The translations under genes and the position numbers were made by a program. Shown piece by piece: positions 23,893 through 32,991 of a stretch of DNA of 64,000 bases. The notes under the pieces are model-generated. The model saw only the letters and a list, made by a program, of their open reading frames with translations, was not told where the DNA came from and searched no databases. Origin of the DNA: Chitinophaga niastensis (GTDB lineage Bacteria; Bacteroidota; Bacteroidia; Chitinophagales; Chitinophagaceae); NCBI RefSeq assembly GCF_003014755.1, contig NZ_PYAW01000001.1, positions 1,426,001-1,490,000 on the forward strand. Direction: 5' to 3'. How positions within the stretch are numbered: position 1 is the stretch's first letter; each line of letters starts with the position of its first letter.

Positions 23893-26262
23893 ATGAATTA
23901 TTTCAAAACAGCCTGGCGGAATTTAATTGGCGGAAAAAGTTTCTCCGTCATTAATATTTTGGGTCTTAGTATTGGCATGGCTGGCGCCATGCTCATTTTA
24001 TTGTGGCTACATAATGAAATAAGCTTTGATAAATTCCATGAAAATAAGGACCGGCTTTATGAGGTGTATGGCCTGACAAATAATTCAGAAGGGAAATCTT
24101 TCGCGATCCCTTTAACAGAACAGCCGTTGGCGCCGGCTTTAAAACAAAATTACCCGGAAGTAGCCGCTGCTTCCCATGTGAAAGATGTCAATAGTTTTCT
24201 TTTTACAGCCAACAATGCAAGCTTTACAGGCATTGCAGGTGCTTTTGTTGATCCTTCTTTCCTGCAGATGTTTAGTTTTCCACTAATAGCCGGTAACAAG
24301 AATGAGCAGTTAAAAAATGTTTATTCAATTACTATTACTGAAAAGCTGGCGAAAAAAATGTTTGGTAACGAAGATGCGATCGGGAAAATTATTAAGATAG
24401 ATAGCATTGATAATTTTACCGTAACAGGTGTTTTAAAAGATCTGCCATCTGATACCCGTTTTGATTTTGAATATTTATTACCCTGGGATTATTTAAAAAA
24501 AATAAATTGGAACAATGATAGCTGGCTTAGCAACAATATATCAACTTTTGTATTGCTACAGCCAGGCACAGATCTGACTGCCTTTAATAATAAAATTAAA
24601 GACATTGCAAGACTTAATGCTGGTCGTAATGATATATGGACACATTTTCTTTTTCCGCTTAGCCAATGGCATTTATATGCTGGATTTGAAAATGGAAAAC
24701 CATCCGGTGGTCGCATAGAAACCGTTCGTTTATTTGGCCTTATTGCAGCTGTTATTTTATTGATTGCCTGCATAAATTTCATGAACCTGAGTACTGCCAG
24801 CAGCGAAAAACGTGCAAAAGAAGTTGGTATCCGCAAAGTAGCAGGTGCCGGCAAAGGATTGTTGATAGGGCAGTTTATTGTAGAATCTATTTTAATTGCC
24901 TGTGTTTCGGGAGGCATTGCTTTATTAATAACTCAACTTGCACTGCCTTCATTTGGTACACTTATCAATACGGTACTGTTTGTTCCTTATAACAGTTTGT
25001 ACTTCTGGCTTTCTGCTGCAGGATTTATACTTTTTACCGGTTTACTGGCAGGTAGTTATCCTGCATTTTATCTTTCTTCTTTTAAACCAGTAAGTATTTT
25101 TCAAAAAAAATTCAAAAATAGCCAGAGCCTTATCGCTCCGCGAAAAGCACTGGTAGTGCTGCAGTTTACATTTGCCATCATTCTTATCATATCAACAATT
25201 GTTGTTCGGAATCAGATACAATATGCACAGGATAGGGAAACCGGTTACTCAAAGCGTAATTTAATCCACGTAGATTTTGTTGGCGATATTGAAAAGAATT
25301 ATCCGCTGATAAAGCAGGACTTGATCAATGCAGGCGTTGCCGCTTCAGTTACCAAAACTATCATCGGTATAACGCAGGGCGGAGGGCATACATGGGGCCT
25401 TAGATGGCAGGGTGAAAGCCCCAAAGATACCAATGTAGCCATCACTTTTTTTAGCGCTGATGCCGATCTTGTAAAAACTACCGGCATGCAATTACTTGAT
25501 GGAAGAGATATTGATATTAATAAATATCCTGCAGATAGCTTCTCTGTTGTTTTAAATGAAACGGCTGTAAAAACAATGGGCTTTAAAAAACCGATCGGCC
25601 GGATTATAACATCATCAGGAGGGAAATTAAGCTGGCATGTGGTAGGTGTAGTGAAAGATTATATTGCAGGCTCACCTTATGGTGAAATACCTCCGGTGGT
25701 TATTGAAGGACCAGGAAGTTTTTTTAACACCATGCACATAAAATTCAACCCGGCGCATTCAACTTCAGACAACCTTGCAAAAGCTGAACAGGTATTTAAA
25801 AAATATAATCAGGACTATCCATTCAATTACCAGTTTGTTGACCAGGAATATGCGAAGCGATTTGATAATGAGCAACGCACTAAAACGTTAGCAGGGTTAT
25901 TTGCTACCCTTGCCATATTTATTTCCTGTCTCGGGCTGTTTGGTTTATCTGCTTATATGGCGGAAAGCAGGGTGAAAGAGATCGGCGTACGTAAAGTGCT
26001 GGGTGCATCTGTATTGAATATCGCTAAATTATTATCACTCGATTTTATTAAGCTGGTATTTGTATCCATCGTCATTGCCACACCGGTGGCATGGTATGCC
26101 ATGAACAAATGGCTGCAGGATTACAGTTACAGGATACACCTGAGCTGGGCAATATTTCTGATAGCAGGATTATTAGCTATTGCCATTGCATTGATAACAG
26201 TAAGCTTCCAATCTATCAGATCGGCGATGGCTAACCCGGTTAAAAGCCTGAGAAAAGAGTAA
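23893..26262 (+). CDS. MacB/FtsX-type ABC transporter permease
   Basis: 789 residues from ATG 23893 (GTG at 23887 also in frame). It has two repeats of a MacB periplasmic core plus FtsX domain. TM1 is at about 20-42 (INILGLSIGMAGAMLILLWL), a periplasmic domain runs to about 275, and FtsX helices lie at about 283-400. A second core spans about 430-660, and FtsX helices at about 670-785 contain SCLGLFGLSAYMAESRVKEIG. Stand-alone permeases of this duplicated type are common in Bacteroidota; the ATPase is encoded elsewhere. Export of peptides, lipids or drugs is inferred from the family only. Monocistronic. Confidence 0.9.
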   Translation: MNYFKTAWRNLIGGKSFSVINILGLSIGMAGAMLILLWLHNEISFDKFHENKDRLYEVYGLTNNSEGKSFAIPLTEQPLAPALKQNYPEVAAASHVKDVNSFLFTANNASFTGIAGAFVDPSFLQMFSFPLIAGNKNEQLKNVYSITITEKLAKKMFGNEDAIGKIIKIDSIDNFTVTGVLKDLPSDTRFDFEYLLPWDYLKKINWNNDSWLSNNISTFVLLQPGTDLTAFNNKIKDIARLNAGRNDIWTHFLFPLSQWHLYAGFENGKPSGGRIETVRLFGLIAAVILLIACINFMNLSTASSEKRAKEVGIRKVAGAGKGLLIGQFIVESILIACVSGGIALLITQLALPSFGTLINTVLFVPYNSLYFWLSAAGFILFTGLLAGSYPAFYLSSFKPVSIFQKKFKNSQSLIAPRKALVVLQFTFAIILIISTIVVRNQIQYAQDRETGYSKRNLIHVDFVGDIEKNYPLIKQDLINAGVAASVTKTIIGITQGGGHTWGLRWQGESPKDTNVAITFFSADADLVKTTGMQLLDGRDIDINKYPADSFSVVLNETAVKTMGFKKPIGRIITSSGGKLSWHVVGVVKDYIAGSPYGEIPPVVIEGPGSFFNTMHIKFNPAHSTSDNLAKAEQVFKKYNQDYPFNYQFVDQEYAKRFDNEQRTKTLAGLFATLAIFISCLGLFGLSAYMAESRVKEIGVRKVLGASVLNIAKLLSLDFIKLVFVSIVIATPVAWYAMNKWLQDYSYRIHLSWAIFLIAGLLAIAIALITVSFQSIRSAMANPVKSLRKE

Positions 26263-26279
26263 TTTTTAAGGCAGGTTTG

Positions 26280-26702
26280 TTATTTATCCGGATATTTCTT
26301 TTTCAGCGAATCAACAGATTGCGTAATCAGGCTTTCCAGCACATTCCTGTCCACGTCTGCCAGTTTCTTGATATACAGGCATCCTTTTCCGGCTTTGTAT
26401 TTCCCTAATTTTTCCAGCAATGCTGTGTAGCTGCTAAGGTCTGACATAATGTACAATACAATATGCTGCTTTCTCGGAGAAAAACCTGTTAAACAAGTGT
26501 CGCCCTCATGGCCGCTGTCATATTTGTAATGATACTTACCAAAAGCAATAATGCCTGATCCCCACATTTTGGGCGTAGCACCGGTTACTTTTTGCATTAA
26601 CCCGATAAGTGCAAAACAATCTTCACGGACTTTTTCGTCCGTAACATTCTTCAAAAAACTTTCGACAGATTGTTCGGTTGGTTTTGTTTTTTGTTCAGCC
26701 AT
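26280..26702 (-). CDS. DUF1801 (YdhG-like) protein
   Basis: 140 residues from ATG 26702; the frame extends 25 codons further, but family similarity begins at MAEQKTKPTEQSVESFL. It is a small alpha/beta protein of the YdhG/CyaY-like fold with the pattern PKMWGSGIIAFGKYHYKYDSG and TGFSPRKQHIVLYI, ending in LESLITQSVDSLKKKY. The biochemical role of this family is not known. Convergent with the permease gene (17 nt between stops). Cytoplasmic. Confidence 0.85.
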   Translation of the reverse strand: MAEQKTKPTEQSVESFLKNVTDEKVREDCFALIGLMQKVTGATPKMWGSGIIAFGKYHYKYDSGHEGDTCLTGFSPRKQHIVLYIMSDLSSYTALLEKLGKYKAGKGCLYIKKLADVDRNVLESLITQSVDSLKKKYPDK

Positions 26703-27110
26703 AAGGAAGATATTTATTCGCCCCAATAAATTACTGCTCTTTTGAATTTGAACCAAATTCATTTTTTCAATTATCATTTTTAAGATAGATAAATATTGCC
26801 ATAATTGCCTTTTATTTTACTCTTTTAGACTCGTTTGTTATGCAGAAACAGGTGACGCTACGGAAAGCATTGCAGGCAGCATAAATGGGCACATAAGGTA
26901 ATTTAGATAGCCAAAGAAGATACGGCATTGCATATTACTTTAATAGCATAAATTTATACTGGATAATAAAGATAGCTGCCCGGTCATAAACAGGTGTAAG
27001 CTTCTGGAATCGATGAATGCAAACGCACTTCCCCTTTTGTTAAAAAAAATATAGCCGGGTATCTATTAATCTACTAATTTTATAGACTAATTATATTTTA
27101 AAGTCACACT
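26703..27110. other. Divergent intergenic region, DUF1801 / SAM-hydrolase-family operon
   Basis: About 400 bp, A+T rich. It should hold promoters for both sides. A TTTG near 27037 followed about 20 nt later by TATCTATT is a poor match to the consensus. Nothing else is recognisable. Confidence 0.4.
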
Positions 27111-28025
27111 ATGAGAAAAAAAATACAAAAAGTTATCGGCATCGTTTTACTACTACTTAGTACCCATTATGCTTTTTCGCAAAATAAGATAGTCGTCTTT
27201 CAATCAGATTTTGGCTTGAAAGATGGTGCTGTATCCGCGATGAAAGGCGTTGCTACAGGTGTTTCCCCTGATCTTAAATTATATGATCTTACCCATGAAA
27301 TACCTGCCTATAATATATGGGAAGCAGCATTCCGCCTGCAACAAACCGTTCCTTACTGGCCTGCCGGTACTGTGTTTGTATCGGTGGTAGATCCGGGTGT
27401 TGGTACCAGCCGGAAGTCTGTGGTGTTGAAAACAAACACCGGGCAGTTCATTGTTACACCGGATAACGGAACACTTACACTCGTGGCGGCATCACTGGGT
27501 ATCGCAGAAATACGGGAAATAGATGAAGCTGTAAACCGCCGGAAAGACTCGCAGCAATCCTACACCTTTCACGGCAGAGACGTGTATGCCTATACCGGCG
27601 CAAGACTGGCAGCAGGCGCCATCAGCTTTGAACAGGTTGGTCCGGTGTTACCAAAGAAGGTAGTGAGTATCCCCTATCAACAGGCTGTGCTGGAAGGAGG
27701 AACGCTGAAAGGTAATATCTCCATCCTGGATATACAGTATGGTAATATATGGACTAACATCAGCGCAGAGCTGTTTAACCAGCTGCATCCGCAGTATGGC
27801 GATATATTACACGTTACTTTTTTTCATAACGGTAAAAAAGTATACCAGGGAGATGCCCCTTATAGCCAAACCTTTGGTGCTGTGCCCAAAGGCAAGCCAC
27901 TGGGCTATCTGAATAGTTTACTGCAATTGTCCTTTGCCCTTAACGAAGGCAGCTTTGCCAATACTTATCATATTGGTAGCGGCAGCGAATGGAGTGTGCA
28001 GGTAACCTTGTCTCATAAAAAATAA
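27111..28025 (+). CDS. Secreted SAM hydrolase / SAM hydroxide adenosyltransferase family (DUF62) protein
   Basis: 304 residues. A Sec signal peptide (about 1-24, LLLLSTHYAFSQ) precedes a complete DUF62 fold. The N-domain has FQSDFGLKDGAVSAMKGV, DLTHEIPAYN, VVDPGVGTSRK and VTPDNGTLT; FHGRDVYA follows, then a C-terminal beta-barrel domain. The Asp-Arg-His set known from archaeal SAM hydroxide adenosyltransferases is present as Asp94, Arg101 and His154, with spacing as in those enzymes. Family members split S-adenosylmethionine to adenosine and methionine, or halogenate it. Cytoplasmic location is usual; a signal peptide is notable. It is co-transcribed with a TonB receptor 14 nt downstream. Confidence 0.88.
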   Translation: MRKKIQKVIGIVLLLLSTHYAFSQNKIVVFQSDFGLKDGAVSAMKGVATGVSPDLKLYDLTHEIPAYNIWEAAFRLQQTVPYWPAGTVFVSVVDPGVGTSRKSVVLKTNTGQFIVTPDNGTLTLVAASLGIAEIREIDEAVNRRKDSQQSYTFHGRDVYAYTGARLAAGAISFEQVGPVLPKKVVSIPYQQAVLEGGTLKGNISILDIQYGNIWTNISAELFNQLHPQYGDILHVTFFHNGKKVYQGDAPYSQTFGAVPKGKPLGYLNSLLQLSFALNEGSFANTYHIGSGSEWSVQVTLSHKK

Positions 28026-28039
28026 TTAATGCCGTTATA

Positions 28040-30763
28040 ATGATAAAACAACTCATCCCTACCCTGTTTTTTTTACTTATGTGCACCATCGCCGGTGCAC
28101 AAAGTCAGCGCATTACAGGGAGAATCACCGATATTAACAATCAGCCGGTAGCCGCTGCCAGTATATTTGTACAGGCATCCGGCAATGGTACTAAGAGCGA
28201 TAATGACGGCTCATTCGAATTACAGCTGGCCGATAAGGATAAACAATTCACCGTTACCGCCATCGGCTTTGAATCCTATACGCAAATACGTCATGCGGGA
28301 AACAATTATAACATTACCCTGCAACCGGCGTTGCGCAACCTGAATGAAGTAGTGATGGTGGGCACACGCAGCAGTGGCCGTACAAGGCTGAATACGGTAG
28401 CACCGGTAGATGTTTTTAATATTGCAAAGCTACAAACGCTGGCACCGCAGAACGACCTTAATCAGTTGCTACAGTATGTATCGCCTTCGTTCAATTCTAA
28501 CCGACAGTCGTCTTCCGATGGAAGCGAACATATTGACCCTGCCAGCATCCGCGGATTGGGACCTGATCAGTTGCTTGTTTTAATTAATGGTAAACGCAGA
28601 CATACCACTTCACTGGTCAATAACCAGGGTACAGTAGGTAATGGCTCCGTAGGTACCGACCTAAATGCGATTCCCTCTTCCGCTATTGAACGTATAGAAG
28701 TATTGCGGGACGGGGCTTCTGCGCAATACGGCTCGGATGCTATTGCCGGTGTGGTAAATATTGTACTGAAACAAAATACACATCAGCTCTTTGCTTCTAC
28801 TACCGGTGGTATTACATCCAGGGGAGATGGCGGCTTGGGACAGCTTAATCTGAATTATGGTACAGGTATCGGTAAACAGGGTGGTTATATAAATCTTACA
28901 GGAGAGGCTTATTACAGAGATAAAACCACCCGGGCACAAAACAATAACCTCATCATCTTTGATCAATCTGCCCTCAATAATTTTTTTGCATACGACTTCG
29001 CCAATGATCCGGCAGCATCCAGGAAATATGATGATGATATGTTGAAGCAGAAAGGATTGAAAAGAGATGATTTTAATTTCCAGATAGGGGACGCAAAAAT
29101 TAAGAATGTCGCTACCTTTTTTAATTTGTCACTGCCTTTTAATAGCGGCAGGAGCGAGTTCTATTCCTTTGGCGGTTATAGCTACAGACAGGGAGAAGGC
29201 TTTGGTTTCCGTCGTTTGCCCTCCGATCCTACTGTAAATGTATACAGTATTTATCCGGATGGTTATCAGCCCAATACAGATTCACGTATTCACGACCGCT
29301 CTATTGCTGTTGGCCTGAAACATAAGCTGGGTAACTGGCAGGCAGATCTGAGCAATGCACTCGGTGATAACCGTTTTGATTACCAGGTGGATCATACTGT
29401 AAATGCTTCCCTGAAAGCGGCTTCACCTACCAGCTTTAAAGCCGGCGGACACGAGTTTTTGCAAAACACAACCAACCTGGATTTTAGTCGCCGCTTTGCA
29501 GGTGTCGCTGCTGGTTTGAACCTCGCATTTGGCGGTGAGTTCAGGGTAGATGATTACCGCATCCGCTCCGGCGAAGAAGCTTCTTGGAAAAATTATGCGC
29601 TGGTGATCAACAATGATGGTACTGTTTCCAATCCATCCGGATTGGCCGGAGGCTCACAATCCTTCACTGGTTTTTCACCTGAGAATGCCATTCATAAAAG
29701 CAGGAATAATACAGGTATTTATATAGACGGAGAATTGGATGTTACGCAGAAATGGTTAATCAGCGCGGCTTCGCGACTGGAACATTACAGCGATTTCGGA
29801 ACAGCGCTTAGCGGTAAATTTGCTACCCGGTATAAATTATCTCCTGTATTCAATGTACGTGGGGCTGTCAGCAATGGTTTCAGGGCGCCTTCCCTGCACC
29901 AGCAATATTTCAGCTATGTGAGTACAGACATATTACCGGATAACACCCTGGGCCAGTCAGGCTTTTTCACAAATCAAAGTAAAATAGCGAAAGCATTAGG
30001 GATTCCTAAACTAAAGCAGGAAACATCTCTCAATTATAGCCTGGGCTTTACTGCACAAGCTGCCAGGAATTTTAATATTTCTGTAGATGGTTACCTGACG
30101 GATATCAAAAACAGGATTGTGTTAACCGGTAGTTTTGGTTTTGACCCCAATGGCAATCCGGTAGACGCTATACAAAAGATCATTAATCCGTTGGGCGCCC
30201 GGTCTGCGCGCTTCTTCAGCAATGCCGTAGATACCCGGACCGTGGGAGTAGATGTGGTAGCGGATTATAACATTAAATCCGGCGATAATAGCTTTAATGC
30301 TTCATTGGGATTTAATTATAACAAGAATAAAATTACCGGCAACCTGCATATCCCCGATCAGCTAAAAGGACAGGAACAGATTTATTTCTCTCCCAATGAT
30401 AGTGTATTGATCACTGAAGGAACCCCCAGGGTGAAGATAAATTTATCGCTTACCTATGGCTACAAAAAGTTCAGTGTGTTACTCAGGAATGTATATTTTG
30501 GAGAAGTGGCACGCAACAGTTTCCCTTTTGGCGAAGTGCAGGTACATAAGGGGAAAGTAGTAACAGACTTGTCTTTCAGCTATGCGGTTAAACCAGTTGT
30601 ATTTACTATCGGCGCTAATAATTTACTCGATGTTTTTCCTGACAAACAAATTTATGGCAACAGCTATTTTGATGTTTTTAAATACGCATCTGTACAAATG
30701 GGCACACTCGGCTCTTTTTACTTTGCACGGGTAACATTTAATATACCAACGGGTAAGAAATAA
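28040..30763 (+). CDS. TonB-dependent receptor (not SusC-type)
   Basis: 907 residues. Signal peptide to about residue 20 (TIAGAQ); carboxypeptidase-like domain about 24-95 (ITGRITDINNQPVAAASIFV); plug about 115-235 with ASIRGLGPDQLLVLINGKRRH, IERIEVLRDGASAQYGSDAIAGVVNIV; 22-strand barrel to a C-terminal strand ending FNIPTGKK. No SusD partner is present. Active outer-membrane uptake is expected. Pairing with a secreted SAM-hydrolase-family protein suggests the cargo is a product or substrate of that enzyme, such as a nucleoside or sulfonium compound; this is inference. A terminator follows. Confidence 0.92.
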   Translation: MIKQLIPTLFFLLMCTIAGAQSQRITGRITDINNQPVAAASIFVQASGNGTKSDNDGSFELQLADKDKQFTVTAIGFESYTQIRHAGNNYNITLQPALRNLNEVVMVGTRSSGRTRLNTVAPVDVFNIAKLQTLAPQNDLNQLLQYVSPSFNSNRQSSSDGSEHIDPASIRGLGPDQLLVLINGKRRHTTSLVNNQGTVGNGSVGTDLNAIPSSAIERIEVLRDGASAQYGSDAIAGVVNIVLKQNTHQLFASTTGGITSRGDGGLGQLNLNYGTGIGKQGGYINLTGEAYYRDKTTRAQNNNLIIFDQSALNNFFAYDFANDPAASRKYDDDMLKQKGLKRDDFNFQIGDAKIKNVATFFNLSLPFNSGRSEFYSFGGYSYRQGEGFGFRRLPSDPTVNVYSIYPDGYQPNTDSRIHDRSIAVGLKHKLGNWQADLSNALGDNRFDYQVDHTVNASLKAASPTSFKAGGHEFLQNTTNLDFSRRFAGVAAGLNLAFGGEFRVDDYRIRSGEEASWKNYALVINNDGTVSNPSGLAGGSQSFTGFSPENAIHKSRNNTGIYIDGELDVTQKWLISAASRLEHYSDFGTALSGKFATRYKLSPVFNVRGAVSNGFRAPSLHQQYFSYVSTDILPDNTLGQSGFFTNQSKIAKALGIPKLKQETSLNYSLGFTAQAARNFNISVDGYLTDIKNRIVLTGSFGFDPNGNPVDAIQKIINPLGARSARFFSNAVDTRTVGVDVVADYNIKSGDNSFNASLGFNYNKNKITGNLHIPDQLKGQEQIYFSPNDSVLITEGTPRVKINLSLTYGYKKFSVLLRNVYFGEVARNSFPFGEVQVHKGKVVTDLSFSYAVKPVVFTIGANNLLDVFPDKQIYGNSYFDVFKYASVQMGTLGSFYFARVTFNIPTGKK

Positions 30764-30767
30764 TTTA

Positions 30768-30798
30768 AAAGCCCGCATCAGTTATGATGCGGGTTTTT
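30768..30798 (+). terminator. Terminator of the TonB-receptor operon
   Basis: A perfect 9-bp stem, CCCGCATCA (30772-30780) and TGATGCGGG (30785-30793), GTTA loop, TTTTT tail, 8 nt after the stop. Confidence 0.92.
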
Positions 30799-30842
30799 AG
30801 GGATGCTGTTGTTGTTCTTTTGCTGAATATGTAGTTAAGGGG

Positions 30843-31865
30843 TTACTTATCTATTAATTTATCTTCCACTTCCTCTACAGTAGGAAGCTGAGTTTTCAAA
30901 TTATCAGGAATGATTTGTGATAATTCAAAAGCACTTATGCCCATAGGTTTATTCACATCACGGAGTGCGTATTCTACTTCTATTTTATCTTTGGAACGAC
31001 AAAGCAGAATGCCTATAGAAGGGTTATCTAATGAATGTTTCAATTGAGTATCTACAGCGGAGAGATAAAAGTTTAGTTTACCTGCATATTCGGGTTTAAA
31101 TTTGCCTGCTTTTAGTTCAACAACCACAAAGCAACGCAAGTGCAGATGATAAAATAACAAGTCAAGATAGTAATCTGATTCACTTATTTCCAGTTTATAT
31201 TGTCTACCAACAAATGCAAATCCTTTTCCAAGTTCTAACATAAAAGTTGTGATCTTTTTGATTAATACATTTTCTATTTCACGTTCTTGAGCATCGTTTT
31301 CCAGACCAAGGAAATCAAAATGATAAGGATCTTTAATAGTTTCTAAGGCTAAATCAGATAATGGCTTTGGTAAAGTATGGTGAAAATTATGATCTGCATT
31401 GCCGGCCCGTAGATGATAATCGCTTTTAATATTAGCTTCCAACGTATCCCTTGACCAATTGTTTTTATGCGTTGCATTGGCGTATAACAGTATGATTTTC
31501 AAGTCCTTAATTTTTTGAATCAGCAGAAGTTGGTGCCTCCATGGAAGTTGTGCAACGGGCTGGTGCACAACTTCACCATGACTTGAGAAGAATAAGTACC
31601 ATTGCCTTATTGCGTAAAGGTTTCTGCGGGAAAACCCTTTTATTTCTGGAAATGCATGTTTTAAATCAGCAGCTACCTTTCCAATAAAATTTTCTCCATA
31701 ATTAAAATCCTTCTCCCTTGAAGTTATTTCTTTACCCAGATCCCAGTATATTTCAATCAGGATACTATTTACACTTGCCGCCGCTTTTAACTGCGCCTGC
31801 TGTACTTTATTTTTTAACGCTAAAAGCCAATCCTTATAGGCTTTATCCATGAGGGGTTTGCTCAT
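30843..31865 (-). CDS. DUF1016 / YhcG-type PD-(D/E)XK nuclease
   Basis: 340 residues. The N-terminal DUF1016_N helical domain spans about 10-150 (ILIEIYWDLGKEI, GFSRRNLYAIRQWYLFF, LPWRHQLLLIQKI). The C-terminal nuclease domain spans about 165-320, with the catalytic pattern SDYYLDLLFYHLHLRCFVVVELKAGKF: Asp in LDLLFY, then Glu and Lys of ELK. Members are tied to DNA processing and often lie near restriction systems; none is adjacent here. It is cytoplasmic and monocistronic. The full length suggests an intact gene. Confidence 0.9.
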   Translation of the reverse strand: MSKPLMDKAYKDWLLALKNKVQQAQLKAAASVNSILIEIYWDLGKEITSREKDFNYGENFIGKVAADLKHAFPEIKGFSRRNLYAIRQWYLFFSSHGEVVHQPVAQLPWRHQLLLIQKIKDLKIILLYANATHKNNWSRDTLEANIKSDYHLRAGNADHNFHHTLPKPLSDLALETIKDPYHFDFLGLENDAQEREIENVLIKKITTFMLELGKGFAFVGRQYKLEISESDYYLDLLFYHLHLRCFVVVELKAGKFKPEYAGKLNFYLSAVDTQLKHSLDNPSIGILLCRSKDKIEVEYALRDVNKPMGISAFELSQIIPDNLKTQLPTVEEVEDKLIDK

Positions 31866-32064
31866 TATTTCAATTTTGGATTTGCGGTTGATGTATTATT
31901 TTTTCAGGAGAAAGTGGCTCGCTTTCTATGAGCACAATTGAGTGGGAAAGATTTGAGGAAAGTGTAGATGTAGTAATATCTAGACACTAAAGTAATTTAC
32001 AAAACCTATTCATCTTATCAAAAAAGAATCTGTAAATAATTTCAGAAGAGTTCAATCATTATAA

Positions 32065-32105
32065 ATATAAAAGCCCTGCAATGCTATATTGCAGGGCTTT
32101 TATAT
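32065..32105. terminator. Bidirectional terminator
   Basis: A perfect 18-bp stem (32065-32082 with 32088-32105; core AAAAGCCCTGCAAT) around GCTAT, with A/T runs on both sides, 17 nt after the stop of the barrel-protein gene on the minus strand. Confidence 0.88.
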
Positions 32106-32121
32106 TTATGTTGTTATAATA

Positions 32122-32721
32122 CTAGAAATTAAACAATGTACCTAAGCTGAAAATACTGGGTTTATTATTGTTCATTCCTTTCATGTAGGAAGTTTTAATC
32201 TCAATGTTTCTGCGTGCATTTTTGCCTACGCCAATACGAACGCCGAGATTACCTACAGGGCCGCTGGTGCTGCCGGTGGTAGCAATGGTGTAATCGTAAC
32301 CGGAACCATCTTTCAGTGTTTCATTCATGGTGCCATAATGATAACCAAAGCCTCCGCCTACAAAGAAACCAAAGCGGCTTTCATTAGCTTTTGAAGATCC
32401 GCAGCCAAAGTTCAGATTGAGTATCAATGGTGCATCAAACATAAATTTAAGCGTATTTTGTTCGCTGTAGTAACCATTGTCAGAGCGGCTATTATAGCTA
32501 CCGGAAAGGCCTACGCTTAAAGGAACACCAATGGATAAAGACAGGTTTTCCTGTTCCATAAAATTGAAACGGGGTGAATAAGTAAGACCACCAATAATGT
32601 TGGCATCTGTATTAGCAGCCTTGTCAACAAAAATTACAACACCCGCGCCGTGCATAAAGCTCTGGGAAAAGGAACCAAGACCCGCAAAACATGCGACGGC
32701 CAACAAAATAATTTTTTTCAT
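32122..32721 (-). CDS. Outer-membrane beta-barrel protein, small
   Basis: 199 residues. Signal peptide about 1-20 (CFAGLGSFSQ). The mature part is made of alternating beta strands rich in Gly, Ser, Asn and aromatics (NIIGGLTYSPRFNFM, LSLSIGVPLSVGLSGSY, RFGFFVGGGFGYHYG, GNLGVRIGVG), ending in SLGTLFNF, a C-terminal phenylalanine typical of outer-membrane barrels. Probably an 8- to 10-stranded barrel; no ligand can be assigned. Monocistronic. Confidence 0.8.
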   Translation of the reverse strand: MKKIILLAVACFAGLGSFSQSFMHGAGVVIFVDKAANTDANIIGGLTYSPRFNFMEQENLSLSIGVPLSVGLSGSYNSRSDNGYYSEQNTLKFMFDAPLILNLNFGCGSSKANESRFGFFVGGGFGYHYGTMNETLKDGSGYDYTIATTGSTSGPVGNLGVRIGVGKNARRNIEIKTSYMKGMNNNKPSIFSLGTLFNF

Positions 32722-32938
32722 CGGTAAAGAATTAGGGATTTTAAATGGGTTGTGCTTATAATGACAGATTGTTATGCTTTAGGTTACAGTAATAGGTAAG
32801 GCAAATGTAAAATGATTATTTTATAAGTTAAAGAGATAGAAGGAAAATGACATCTACGTGTGATGCTGTGTCGGCGCGGGTTGTATGGTTACATGATAAT
32901 TTTGAATGGCTGTATAAGCCGCTTTTTCTACCAATAGG

Positions 32939-32971
32939 AAAGCCTTACAAACATCACATTTGCAAGGCTTT
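32939..32971 (-). terminator. Probable terminator of the galactan locus
   Basis: The arms 32939-32951 and 32959-32971 (AAAGCCTTACAAA / TTTGCAAGGCTTT) pair with one mismatch and a 7-nt loop, 21 nt after the GH35 stop on the minus strand. The T-tract is short. Confidence 0.6.
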
Positions 32972-32991
32972 CTTAAATATAAAATTCCTTC

